Source: Mycolicibacterium pulveris
GTDB lineage: Bacteria > Actinomycetota > Actinomycetes > Mycobacteriales > Mycobacteriaceae
Direction of reading: 5' to 3'
NCBI RefSeq assembly: GCF_010725725.1
Contig: NZ_AP022599.1
Location: forward strand, 1,922,001 to 1,986,000
Length of the DNA stretch: 64,000 nt
Shown: one piece after another, positions 20,112-28,038 of the stretch
Position numbering within the stretch: the first letter of the stretch is position 1
Layout: every line of letters begins with the position of its first letter
The notes under the pieces: generated by a model
Database searches by the model: none
Told to the model about the DNA's origin: nothing
Seen by the model: the letters and a program-made list of their open reading frames with translations, nothing else
Translations under genes and position numbers: made by a program

Positions 20112-21925
20112 TCGGGCACCGTCAGGCCGAGTCCACGCAGCAACGGCATCGCTGATCTGGTCACGTCCTCGTCGGTGATCGTCATCAACTGTTCATCGGT
20201 GAACTCGACGGAATCGGAGTGATCGAGCCGGTATTCACGTTCCTCCTCGGAGCGCTCGACCAGGTTGCGGACGAAGCGACCGTTGCCCGCGATGTCCAGG
20301 TTGCGTCGGGCCACGCCGTTGGAGTCCGGCGTGGTGCCCTCGGCGAGCTTCGCGAACAGCGACTCCATGTGGGCGAGCGCGGCCGGTTCGAAGATGCTGT
20401 CGCGCTTCTCGGCCATGCGGACCGCGATCTCGACGAGCTCGTGCGGTGTGTACGAAGGGAAGTCGATGCTGCGGGTGAATCGGGACCGCAGCCCCTCGTT
20501 GGTGTCGAGGAACGCGTCGAGATCCTTGCGGTAGCCGGCGATGATCACGACCAGCCGTTCACGGTCGTTCTCCATGCGCGCCAGCAGCGTGTCGATGGCC
20601 ACCAGCCCGAAGTCGTTCTTGGCGCCGGTCGACACCAGCGCGTACGCCTCGTCGAGGAACAGCACGCCGTCCAGCGCGTTGTCGATGATGGCGTTGGTCT
20701 TGGCCTCGGTCTCGCCGATGTGCTGACCGATCAGGTCGGCACGATGGACCTCGCGTACCGTCTCTTTTCTGAGAATGCCCAGGCCGCAATAGATTTTGGC
20801 GACGACGCGCGCGATCGTCGTCTTACCGGTGCCGGGCGGTCCGGCGAACACCAGGTGGTTGGTGCGGTTGGCGACCGTCAGCCCGCGTTCCTGGCGGCGG
20901 ATCGCCATGGCGACCGAGCTCTTGAGCCGGGCCACCTGATACTTGACCTCTTCGAGACCGATGAACTCGGCGAGTTCGGCCTCGGCCTCGACCAGCAGGT
21001 GTGCCTTGCGTTCCTTGGCGCCGGGGTCGACGAATTCGCTTTCGTCGGGCTCGGTCTGCGGATCCCACGGGTCGGTGCGCGCCTCGATGCGCGCCGCCGT
21101 CGTCGGCACGATGCCATACGAGCTGTCCGACAAGGCCAGCTCGACCTGTTCGTTCTCGGGGTTCGCGGCGTAGAGCTCGGCCAGCACGTCGGCCGCGTCG
21201 AGGTCCTCGCCCTGTGCGCGCAGCGACAGCGCCTTGACCAGGGTGCCGTCCACCGTGGCGACGTCGATGGGGCCGGCCGGCTCTTCGAGATAGGACAGCG
21301 CGGGGGCGAACATGCCCAGCCGGGCCAGCGATGTGCCGAGGGCGGTGCGCACCGCGTGGGCGTAGGTCTCGTCCAGCGTCGAGTGGTTGACGATCGGGCT
21401 CAGCAGCCGCACGACGTCTGACCAGCGCTCGGTGCGGTAGTACATCGCGACCCGCACCCAGCGGGCCTGTTGCCAGTCGGGCCGTTTGGTGATGAGCGGT
21501 TCGACGAGCTCGTCCGCGCCGGCGAAATCGCCTGCGTCGCTCAGCGCGACGGCGTAGGCCAGCGCGAAGTCGTCCGCCGTGGCCGCGCTGAACTGGAGGT
21601 ACAGCCCGGTGTCGTAGGTGAACGCCAGATCGCCTTCGGCGAGCTCGATCTGACGCTGCAGCACCCCGGCCGTCTCGACGGTCCGCCACACCGCCTCGAT
21701 GACCCTGATGCTGGTGTCCCCGGCGGCGGCCAGTCCCGTCCAGGCGTCGCACTGCTCGTGGGCGATGCGGGTGAGTTCCGCGAACCCCGCGCGCGCGGCG
21801 GCGAGGTCGGTCGGACGTCGCCGGTCGTGGACGGACAGTCCCAGATCCCGGCAACACGTGGCGAACCGGCTGACGACATCGCGGTCGACCCGGGCCGCAG
21901 CGGCAATTCCCGTCGAAAGGGGCAT
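20108..21925 (-). CDS. eccA3: ESX-3 AAA+ ATPase EccA3
   Basis: First gene of the ESX-3 operon. EccA is a cytosolic CbxX/CfqX-type AAA+ ATPase thought to recycle chaperone-substrate complexes. The N-terminal 280 residues are a TPR-like helical domain, and the C-terminal 300 the ATPase: Walker A FAGPPGTGKTTIARV (about 361), Walker B VLFLDEAYAL (about 419), and arginine-finger region NEGLRSRFTRSIDFP. A GAGGGAGA ribosome binding site precedes ATG 21925. The IdeR-like palindrome 50 bp upstream suggests iron-dependent repression of the whole operon. Confidence 0.96.
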   Translation of the reverse strand: MPLSTGIAAAARVDRDVVSRFATCCRDLGLSVHDRRRPTDLAAARAGFAELTRIAHEQCDAWTGLAAAGDTSIRVIEAVWRTVETAGVLQRQIELAEGDLAFTYDTGLYLQFSAATADDFALAYAVALSDAGDFAGADELVEPLITKRPDWQQARWVRVAMYYRTERWSDVVRLLSPIVNHSTLDETYAHAVRTALGTSLARLGMFAPALSYLEEPAGPIDVATVDGTLVKALSLRAQGEDLDAADVLAELYAANPENEQVELALSDSSYGIVPTTAARIEARTDPWDPQTEPDESEFVDPGAKERKAHLLVEAEAELAEFIGLEEVKYQVARLKSSVAMAIRRQERGLTVANRTNHLVFAGPPGTGKTTIARVVAKIYCGLGILRKETVREVHRADLIGQHIGETEAKTNAIIDNALDGVLFLDEAYALVSTGAKNDFGLVAIDTLLARMENDRERLVVIIAGYRKDLDAFLDTNEGLRSRFTRSIDFPSYTPHELVEIAVRMAEKRDSIFEPAALAHMESLFAKLAEGTTPDSNGVARRNLDIAGNGRFVRNLVERSEEEREYRLDHSDSVEFTDEQLMTITDEDVTRSAMPLLRGLGLTVPE

Positions 21926-21974
21926 GCCCCGTCGTCTCCCTCAAGCCTCGATATGGCAACGCAAACTTCGGCTG

Positions 21975-21999
21975 AAGTTAGCATTGCATAAGCTAACTT
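21975..21999. promoter_or_regulatory. IdeR-like iron box upstream of ESX-3
   Basis: AAGTTAGC (21975-21982) and GCTAACTT (21992-21999) are perfect inverted arms around a 9-bp AT-rich spacer. The central 19 bases (21978-21996) run TTAGCATTGCATAAGCTAA, against the IdeR consensus TTAGGTTAGGCTAACCTAA (13 of 19 matches by eye). The box lies 50-74 bp upstream of eccA3. ESX-3 is known to be iron-repressed by IdeR in mycobacteria, and also Zur-regulated in M. tuberculosis. Confidence 0.75.
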
Positions 22000-22036
22000 G
22001 TCGAGACGTACGGTCCGGCCGCCGCAGTGAGAGACC

Positions 22037-22921
22037 TCACCCTTTTATCGCACTGACCAGGCAAATCGTGTTCGTCATCAAACCCGCTTCGGAGTCGGGC
22101 GGTGGAACGGGCCTGCCGCTCGCGCGCAGCGCCTCGGGTAGCGGCGTCGGGTGCGCGCGCCAGCCACGCGCGCCGAACCATTCGGCGGCGGGTTCATGTT
22201 GTTCGTTGTAGACCAGCGTGAAGAAAGCGTTCTCGCCGCCTGCGCGCTCCTCTTCCCGCTTGGCCTCGAACGCGGCGGAGTCCATCGGCGAGGCCTCTTC
22301 GACGGCGACGTGGCTGCCCGCCGCCGACAGCGCGTCGATACCGCTGAACAGTTGCCGCTGCGCTGTGGCGGGCAGATAGATCAGCAGCCCCTCGGCGATC
22401 CACGCCGACGGTGCCGATGTGTCGAATCCGTTGTCGCGCAGGGCCTGCGGCCAGTCCTCTCGGAGATCCATCGCGACTTCGCGGCGGTCGGCCTTCGGCG
22501 TGTGCTCGGCGAGCACCTCACGCTTGAACTTCAGCACCTCGGGTTGGTCCAGTTCGTACACCGCCGTGGCGTCGGGCCAGTCCAGCCGGTACGCGCGGGA
22601 GTCCAGGCCGGCGGCCAGCAGCACCACCTGGCGCACGCCGGCGGCGGCCGCGGCGCGGAAGTAGTCGTCGAAGTACTTGGTCCGAACGCCCTGGAAGTTC
22701 ACGAAGTCGACACCGAAGTCGGACTTCAGCGGATGGCCGGGGGCGGCGCCGTCGAGCAGGGCGGCCCACTGCCCGCCCACCGCGCGACAGAAGATCTCGG
22801 CGAACGGGTCGACGGCTACCGGGTCGGGCTTCTTCGCCTCCAGCGCCCGCGCCGCGGCCACGAACAGGGCGGTGGAGCCGACGCTGGTCGTAATGTCCCA
22901 ACTGTCGTCGTCGGTGCGCAC
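22037..22921 (-). CDS. SAM-dependent methyltransferase (TIGR00027/LCM-like)
   Basis: A 294-residue member of the mycobacterial family of putative S-adenosylmethionine methyltransferases related to leucine carboxyl methyltransferase. The signature segments are present: [21 protein letters not shown] at the start, [27 protein letters not shown] (SAM site) and [13 protein letters not shown]. The substrate is not known for this family. GTG 22921 is the start. It sits immediately upstream of the ESX-3 promoter on the same strand, as Rv0281 does in M. tuberculosis. Confidence 0.85.
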   Translation of the reverse strand: MRTDDDSWDITTSVGSTALFVAAARALEAKKPDPVAVDPFAEIFCRAVGGQWAALLDGAAPGHPLKSDFGVDFVNFQGVRTKYFDDYFRAAAAAGVRQVVLLAAGLDSRAYRLDWPDATAVYELDQPEVLKFKREVLAEHTPKADRREVAMDLREDWPQALRDNGFDTSAPSAWIAEGLLIYLPATAQRQLFSGIDALSAAGSHVAVEEASPMDSAAFEAKREEERAGGENAFFTLVYNEQHEPAAEWFGARGWRAHPTPLPEALRASGRPVPPPDSEAGLMTNTICLVSAIKG

Positions 22922-22946
22922 ACTGCGGTTATACGCCCCCGGCGGC

Positions 22947-23846
22947 TCACACCAGCGGGCGGCCGGTCCGGATGCGCCAGTCCAAATCCTTGAGCAGCAC
23001 GTTGAACGGGAACTGCCGGACGAACCGCGGCAGCAGGTTGTTGACGGTGCGCAGCACCGCGATCACCCGGTGGAAGCGGCGCTGCTTGTCGGCGTTCCAC
23101 TCGATCTTCATCTCGTCGCGGAACCGCTGAGGCAGAAAGCCCCCGGTGATCAGCAGGTTGAACTCGTCGATCCGGCGCTGGATGGGGCCCGGCAGCTTGA
23201 CCCCGCGGATGCGGCCCGCGGCGATCGGCCACAGGTACTCGCGCACCGCGTCGTCGATGTGCACCTTCTCCAGCGACTCCTGCCAGTACTTGTCGAAGGC
23301 CGCGCGGTCCTTCGGCCACATGTCCTCGGGGACCTGCAGCGTGGTGCCCAGCGTGATGCCCTCTTGGTAGTGATGCTCGGCCGTCTCCTCGTCCATCTCA
23401 CCGACGAAGAGCCGGTAGACGTCGACGCCGCCCTTGTACAGGCAGGCCCCCACCCACAGCTGCAGGTCTTTGTCGAAGGCGTTGTACTTCACCGGGCTGT
23501 CGTCGAGCGAGTACACCTGGGCGTGGGCCCGGTTGACCGCACGCCGGAAGGCGGCCTTCTGCTCGTCGGTGCCCTGGGTCGCGACCGCGAGATAGGTGAA
23601 CGTGGTGCGCGCCCGCTTGATCGGATGGCGGTCCACCCGCCCGCTCTCGACCCGGCTCTCCATCACGCCGTAGCCGACGCCCGGGCGGGCGAGCTGCATG
23701 ATCACGTTGGCCGGGCCCGCCAGCAGCGCGATGCCCATCAGCCCGTCGTCGAAACCGGCTCCGCGCCTGGGTTTGGCGACCGGGGCCGGCCGGGGCGCAT
23801 CGCTGACCGCCCGCTCGACGTGCTGGATCGGCTCGCTGACCGTCAT
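22947..23846 (-). CDS. MpaB-family oxygenase-like protein (DUF2236)
   Basis: A 299-residue DUF2236 protein related to MpaB/latex-clearing-type haem oxygenases; the reaction here is unknown. Recognisable segments are [37 protein letters not shown] (the conserved TF..L region), [24 protein letters not shown] and [16 protein letters not shown]. The long frame is open upstream to 25196, but ATG 23846 is the natural start because it leads directly into the domain. It is divergent from a TetR gene with a 72-bp gap, so that regulator probably controls it. Corresponds to Rv0276 by position. Confidence 0.82.
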   Translation of the reverse strand: MTVSEPIQHVERAVSDAPRPAPVAKPRRGAGFDDGLMGIALLAGPANVIMQLARPGVGYGVMESRVESGRVDRHPIKRARTTFTYLAVATQGTDEQKAAFRRAVNRAHAQVYSLDDSPVKYNAFDKDLQLWVGACLYKGGVDVYRLFVGEMDEETAEHHYQEGITLGTTLQVPEDMWPKDRAAFDKYWQESLEKVHIDDAVREYLWPIAAGRIRGVKLPGPIQRRIDEFNLLITGGFLPQRFRDEMKIEWNADKQRRFHRVIAVLRTVNNLLPRFVRQFPFNVLLKDLDWRIRTGRPLV

Positions 23847-23859
23847 GCTCACCCCTGTT

Positions 23860-23896
23860 CGGCAATTGTGAGAACGTCTGTTTCCTAATATTGCCG
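23860..23896. promoter_or_regulatory. Spaced inverted repeat in the MpaB-TetR divergent promoter
   Basis: CGGCAAT (23860-23866) and ATTGCCG (23890-23896) are perfect 7-bp arms with 23 bp between, in the only intergenic space of the divergent pair. The segment TGAGAACGTCTGTTTCCT (23869-23886) lies between the arms and resembles a degenerate TetR-type site. Either could bind the local TetR protein. Confidence 0.35.
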
Positions 23897-23918
23897 CAAC
23901 CGTTCGACTGGTGTCAAG

Positions 23919-24536
23919 ATGTTGGGCATGGCACCGGTCAGGCCCTACCGCGGCGTCGACGCCGCCGATCGCCTCGCCGGGCGCCGACGCCGGCTGCTCG
24001 ACGCAGGCCTGGATCTGCTGGGCGCCGCCGATCAGGACCCGGCCGAGCTGACCGTGCGTGCCATCTGCGCGCAGGCCGGGCTGGGGGTGCGCTACTTCTA
24101 CGAGAGCTTCTCGGACAAGGACGACTTCGTCGGCGCGGTGTTCGACAGCGTGGTCGCCGACCTCGCCACCACCACGCAGGCCGCCGTCGCGTCGGCACCG
24201 CCCGAGGAACAGGCCCGTGCCGGCATGGCCAACATCGTGCGCAGCATCACCGCCGACGCCCGGGTGGGCCGGCTGCTGTTCAGCGTCGAGTTGTCCAACA
24301 CGGTGATCGTGCGCAAGCGCGCGGAGTCGACGGCGCTGTTCGCGGGGCTGCTGTTTCAGCACGCCGGCGCGCTGGGCGCCGCAGACGACGACCGCATCAG
24401 GGCCAGCGCGCATTTCGCGGTCGGCGGGGTCGGTCAGACGATCAGCGCGTGGCTGTCCGGCGACGTGGATCTCGAGCCCGACCAACTCGTCGAGCAGCTG
24501 GCGGCGACCCTCGAGGTGCTCGCGGGCCTGACCTAA
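23919..24536 (+). CDS. TetR/AcrR regulator
   Basis: TetR-family regulator of 205 residues. The helix-turn-helix is in the N-terminal 55 residues: LDLLGAADQDPAELTVRAIC, then AQAGLGVRYFYESFSDKDDF, the classical recognition helix and following loop. The C-terminal ligand domain is alpha-helical and unremarkable. It is divergent from the MpaB-like gene and converges with the VOC gene, whose stop it overlaps by 4 bp. By position it matches Rv0275c, although that protein is longer in my memory. Confidence 0.85.
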   Translation: MLGMAPVRPYRGVDAADRLAGRRRRLLDAGLDLLGAADQDPAELTVRAICAQAGLGVRYFYESFSDKDDFVGAVFDSVVADLATTTQAAVASAPPEEQARAGMANIVRSITADARVGRLLFSVELSNTVIVRKRAESTALFAGLLFQHAGALGAADDDRIRASAHFAVGGVGQTISAWLSGDVDLEPDQLVEQLAATLEVLAGLT

Positions 24537-25165
24537 CCCGCCCCGAGATCGACGTTCTGGCGAGTTTCTCTCGCACTTTCCCGCCCGTTTGTCCCTTTGG
24601 GCGAGAAGCGGCGGTCGGCTGCGGTCTTTGGGGCGGTCGTCGTGTCCTGTTCGGTGAATTCCTTGGTCCAGCAGGCGAACTCGAGGGTGATGCCGTCGGG
24701 GTCGTGGAAGTAGAACGACCGCACGTACACGCCGGGATGCACGGTCGGCGACACCTGCATCTCGCTCTCGTCGTGGTTGAGCACCGGGCCGACGCGCACT
24801 CCCTTGTCCTTGAGCTTCTGGCGATACTCGTCGAACTTCTCGGCAGGCACGTGAAACGCCAGGTGGTTCATCGTGCTGACCGCGCTGACGATGTCCCCGA
24901 TGCCGGGAATGGCCGCAGGCGAGGAGATGCCCGGAACCCGGTCCGGCGCGTCGGCGAACCAGAAGAACGCCACACAGTCGCCGTTGCCGGCGTCGAAGAA
25001 GAAGTGCTGCCCCATGCCGCCGGGCAGGTCCAGCGACTTGATCAGCGGCATGCCGAGCACATTGCTGTAGAAGTCGACGGTCTTCTCCATGTCCGAACAG
25101 ACCAGCGCCACATGGTTGATGCCGCCGAGCTCGAATTCGGAGTTGGGGTTGTCGGGCTTGATCAT
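24533..25165 (-). CDS. VOC-superfamily (glyoxalase/dioxygenase-like) protein
   Basis: A 210-residue vicinal-oxygen-chelate protein: GGINHVALVCSDMEKTVDFYSNVLGMPL opens the first beta-alpha-beta-beta-beta unit (metal-ligand candidate His in NHVAL). STMNHLAFHVPAEKFDEY opens the second, with RSFYFHDPDGITLEFACW as the typical end bearing the Glu ligand. It is probably a metal-dependent isomerase, lyase or dioxygenase. The C-terminal 30 residues look non-conserved. ATG 25165 is preferred to upstream codons. A TetR gene is divergent, with a clear inverted repeat between them. Confidence 0.82.
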   Translation of the reverse strand: MIKPDNPNSEFELGGINHVALVCSDMEKTVDFYSNVLGMPLIKSLDLPGGMGQHFFFDAGNGDCVAFFWFADAPDRVPGISSPAAIPGIGDIVSAVSTMNHLAFHVPAEKFDEYRQKLKDKGVRVGPVLNHDESEMQVSPTVHPGVYVRSFYFHDPDGITLEFACWTKEFTEQDTTTAPKTAADRRFSPKGTNGRESARETRQNVDLGAG

Positions 25166-25202
25166 GCCGCGCCTCCTCGGGCGAACCTCTGGCCAAGAAC
25201 GC

Positions 25203-25230
25203 AAACTGAATCTAACATCAGGTTCAGTTT
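25203..25230. promoter_or_regulatory. Palindromic operator between VOC gene and TetR operon
   Basis: AAACTGAA (25203-25210) and TTCAGTTT (25223-25230) are perfect 8-bp arms with a 12-bp spacer. It lies in the 96-bp divergent spacer between the VOC gene and the TetR gene, so it is most likely the autoregulatory site of that TetR protein and could control both directions. Confidence 0.6.
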
Positions 25231-25261
25231 CGAGCAATGGCCCGCGAAGGAGTCCGCCCGA

Positions 25262-25882
25262 ATGACCATCACGCCGCGCATGCCGCTACCGACCGTGCGC
25301 GGCAGGCAGACCAAGGCGGCCATCGACGCCGCGGCCCGTTCGGTGATCGCGCGCAAAGGCATTCTGGCCACGACGATTTCGGACATCGCCGCCGAGGCGG
25401 GCCGGTCGACGGCGTCGTTCTACAACTATTACGACTCCAAGGAGGCCATGGTCCGCGAGTGGGCCGTGCGGTTCCGCGACGAAGCCAGGGAACGCGCCCG
25501 CGCCGCGACCCAACCCGGGCTGACCAACTGGGAGCGGTCCTACCAGGCGGCCGCCGCGCACTGGACCACCTACCGCCACCGGCTGGCCGAGATGATCAGC
25601 GTCTCCCAGCTGGCAATGGTCAACGACGACTTCGCACAGTACTGGCAGGACATCTGCGCGCTGCCGATCGGCTTGATCACCAAGATGATCAAACACGCTC
25701 AGCGGCAAGGCTTCTGCCGCAACGACGATCCCCACCTGACCGCGGTGGCGTTGGTGTCGATGCTCAACCAGTTCTGCTACACGCAGCTGTCGGGCGACGG
25801 GAAGGACCCCGACGACGAGGCGTGCATCACCACGCTGGCCAACATCTTCTACCGGACGATCTACTTCAAGGGGCTCACATGA
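25262..25882 (+). CDS. TetR/AcrR regulator
   Basis: TetR-family regulator of 206 residues. The N-terminal DNA-binding domain reads RGRQTKAAIDAAARSVIARK, then ATTISDIAAEAGRSTASFYNYYDSKEAM, a complete helix-turn-helix. GAAGGAG precedes ATG 25262. It is first in a run of plus-strand genes (hydrolase, hydroxyacid dehydrogenase, MFS transporter, FadE) joined by short overlaps; it overlaps the hydrolase by 4 bp (ATGA). The perfect inverted repeat at 25203-25230 is its likely operator. Length and order match Rv0273c. Confidence 0.88.
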   Translation: MTITPRMPLPTVRGRQTKAAIDAAARSVIARKGILATTISDIAAEAGRSTASFYNYYDSKEAMVREWAVRFRDEARERARAATQPGLTNWERSYQAAAAHWTTYRHRLAEMISVSQLAMVNDDFAQYWQDICALPIGLITKMIKHAQRQGFCRNDDPHLTAVALVSMLNQFCYTQLSGDGKDPDDEACITTLANIFYRTIYFKGLT

Positions 25883-27018
25883 GCAGAACGGCGAGCGCCG
25901 GCGCGCCGGGCGTCACCCGCGAGTTCATCGGACTCGATTCCTCGACCGCCCGGCGGGCGGGTGCGGGCGGACATCCCTGCCAGGGCCTGTACCACCGCGG
26001 GGTGGGACGCAAACCCAAGGTGGCGATGATCGCCACGCATTACCAGATCGATTTCTCCGAACACTATCTCGCCGACTACATGGCCACCCGCGGCATCGGG
26101 TTCCTGGGCTGGAACACCCGCTACCGCGGCTTCGAGAGCAGTTTCCTGCTCGATCACGCACTGGTCGACATCGGCGTCGGGGTCCGCTGGCTGCGCGAAG
26201 TCGCTGGGGTGGAAACGATTGTGCTGCTCGGCAATTCCGGCGGCGGGTCGCTGATGGCGGCCTACCAGGCGCAGGCGGTCGACCCGCATGTCACCCCCCT
26301 GCTCGGAATGCGGCCCGCGGCCGGCCTCAACGAGCTACCGCCGGCCGACGGCTACATCGCCAGCGCCGCACACCCCGGCAGGCCGGACGTGCTCACCGCC
26401 TGGATGGACGGCGCGGTGGTCGACGAGAACGACCCTGTCGCAACCGATCCCGACCTGGACTTGTTCAACGAGGACAACGGGCCACCGTACTCACCGGAGT
26501 TCGTCGAGCGTTTCCGCGCGGCCCAGATCGCCCGCAACCACGCGATCACCGACTGGGCCGAAACCGAACTCAAGCGGGTGCGCGCGGCCGGCTTCTCGGA
26601 CCGCCCGTTCACGGTGATGCGGACCTGGGCGGACCCGCGCATGGTCGACCCGACCCTGGAACCAACCAAGCGTCCGGCCAACATGTGCTACGCCGGTCTC
26701 CCTGTGAAGGCCAACCGCTCGGCGCACGGCATCGCCGCGGCGTGCACGCTGCGCAACTGGATCGGCATGTGGAGCCTGCGCCACGCGCAGACGCGCGCCG
26801 AACCGCACCTCGCCCGCATCGACTGCCCCGCACTGGTGATCAACGCCGAACAGGACACCGGCGTGTTCCCGTCGGACGCCCGGCGTATCTATGACGCGTT
26901 GGCAAGCACCGACAAGACACTGTGTTCGGTCGACACCGACCATTACTTCACCACGCCGGGGGCCCGCAGCGAGAAGGCCGACCTGATCGCCCGATGGATC
27001 GCGAAGCGATGGCGCTGA
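25879..27018 (+). CDS. Alpha/beta hydrolase
   Basis: A 379-residue alpha/beta hydrolase. Nucleophile Ser in VLLGNSGGGSLMAAYQ (GxSxGG), probable Asp in LVINAEQDTGVFPSDA and His in VDTDHYFTTPG. PKVAMIATHYQIDFSEHYLADYMATRG holds the oxyanion-side strand and helix. It likely hydrolyses an ester or lactone; the substrate is unknown. Coupled to the upstream TetR gene by an ATGA overlap and overlapping the dehydrogenase start by 10 bp. Corresponds to Rv0272c by size and position. Confidence 0.82.
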   Translation: MSRTASAGAPGVTREFIGLDSSTARRAGAGGHPCQGLYHRGVGRKPKVAMIATHYQIDFSEHYLADYMATRGIGFLGWNTRYRGFESSFLLDHALVDIGVGVRWLREVAGVETIVLLGNSGGGSLMAAYQAQAVDPHVTPLLGMRPAAGLNELPPADGYIASAAHPGRPDVLTAWMDGAVVDENDPVATDPDLDLFNEDNGPPYSPEFVERFRAAQIARNHAITDWAETELKRVRAAGFSDRPFTVMRTWADPRMVDPTLEPTKRPANMCYAGLPVKANRSAHGIAAACTLRNWIGMWSLRHAQTRAEPHLARIDCPALVINAEQDTGVFPSDARRIYDALASTDKTLCSVDTDHYFTTPGARSEKADLIARWIAKRWR

Positions 27019-28013
27019 CTGTCGGCTCTTCGCGAGAGCGCTCATCGCTGACAATCCTTGCCCACTTCTCACCGGGCGACAAAGTCACCGAATTCCTCGC
27101 GCCGCACACCGATTGGCTCGACATCCGCTACTGCGCGGAGGACGACGACGACACGTTCTACCGCGAGCTGCCCGACGCCGAGGTGATCTGGCACGTGCTG
27201 CGCCCGATCTCCGGTGCCGACCTCGAGAAGGGCAGGCGGCTGCGGCTGGTGCACAAGATGGGCGCCGGCGTCAACACCATCGACGTCGACACCGCGACCC
27301 GACTGGGTATCGCGGTGGCCAACATGCCGGGGGCCAACGCGGCGTCGGTGGCCGAGGGCACCGTGCTGCTGATGCTGGCCGCGCTGCGCCGGCTGATCGA
27401 ACTGGACCGGGCCACCCGCGAAGGCCGGGGCTGGCCGTCGGACCCCGGCCTCGGCGAGACGGTACGCGACATCGGCGGCTGCACGGTCGGGCTCGTCGGC
27501 TACGGCAACATCGCCAAGAGGGTGGAGCGGATCGTCGTCGCGATGGGCACCCCGCCGGCGGAGGTGCTGCACACCAGCACCCGAGACGACGGACATCCCA
27601 ACTGGCGCCCGCTGCCCGAGCTGCTGGCCGCCAGCGACATCGTCTCGCTGCACCTGCCGCTGACCAACCAGTCGCTGGGCCTGCTCGACGCGACCGCGCT
27701 GGCGCGGATGAAACCCGAAGCGGTGCTGGTGAACACCTCGCGCGGCGCGATCGTCGACGAGATCGCGTTGACCGAGGCGCTGCGGGCCCGCCGGATCGCC
27801 GCGGCCGGCCTGGACGTCTTCGCCACCGAACCGGTCTCACCGGACAACCCGCTGCTGGCGCTGGACAACGTGGTGCTCACCCCCCACGTGACCTGGTACA
27901 CCGTCGACACGATGCGCCGCTATCTCACCCACGCCGTGGACAACTGTCGACGGCTGCGCGACGGGGAGGAACTGCTCAACGTGGTCAACCCGGTCGAGGG
28001 GGTGACCGATTAA
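27009..28013 (+). CDS. D-2-hydroxyacid dehydrogenase
   Basis: NAD(P)-dependent reductase or dehydrogenase of 2-hydroxyacids, 334 residues. The Rossmann motif is CTVGLVGYGNIAKRVERI (about 159-176). Catalytic residues are the Arg in NTSRGAIVDE, the Glu in DVFATEP and the His in VVLTPHVTW. RLVHKMGAGVNTIDVD is the conserved substrate-domain segment. It starts inside the hydrolase gene. I do not recall this gene or the following transporter between the matching M. tuberculosis genes, so the pair is probably a lineage-specific insertion. It may process the hydrolase product. Confidence 0.88.
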   Translation: MALTVGSSRERSSLTILAHFSPGDKVTEFLAPHTDWLDIRYCAEDDDDTFYRELPDAEVIWHVLRPISGADLEKGRRLRLVHKMGAGVNTIDVDTATRLGIAVANMPGANAASVAEGTVLLMLAALRRLIELDRATREGRGWPSDPGLGETVRDIGGCTVGLVGYGNIAKRVERIVVAMGTPPAEVLHTSTRDDGHPNWRPLPELLAASDIVSLHLPLTNQSLGLLDATALARMKPEAVLVNTSRGAIVDEIALTEALRARRIAAAGLDVFATEPVSPDNPLLALDNVVLTPHVTWYTVDTMRRYLTHAVDNCRRLRDGEELLNVVNPVEGVTD

Positions 28014-28038
28014 CGCGCCGCCGCCGCAGCCGCGCACC

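Noticed and set aside
20108..21925. Possibility that the locus is ESX-1, ESX-4 or ESX-5
   Set aside because: The gene order with PE5-PPE4 after eccC, EsxH/EsxG of TB10.4 type, unsplit EccC, flanking Rv0281-like and tam genes, and the iron box all fit ESX-3.
23869..23886. TGAGAACGTCTGTTTCCT, a 9-of-12 match to the island operator near the MpaB/TetR pair
   Set aside because: It lies 20 kb from the island beside its own TetR gene. The right arm is weak and the dyad is not clear. I kept it only as part of the local regulatory region.
24540..24600. Short inverted repeat GCGAG-N5-CTCGC at 24560-24574 near the VOC 3' end
   Set aside because: It lies inside the VOC reading frame and has only 5-bp arms. 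It might be a terminator, but it lacks the two-tier form of the other convergent dyads.
23891..25882. A 663-codon open frame on the plus strand covering the VOC gene
   Set aside because: Only its last part is real (the TetR gene from 25262). The first part crosses the TetR and VOC genes out of frame and reads as low-complexity Arg/Ala-rich sequence.
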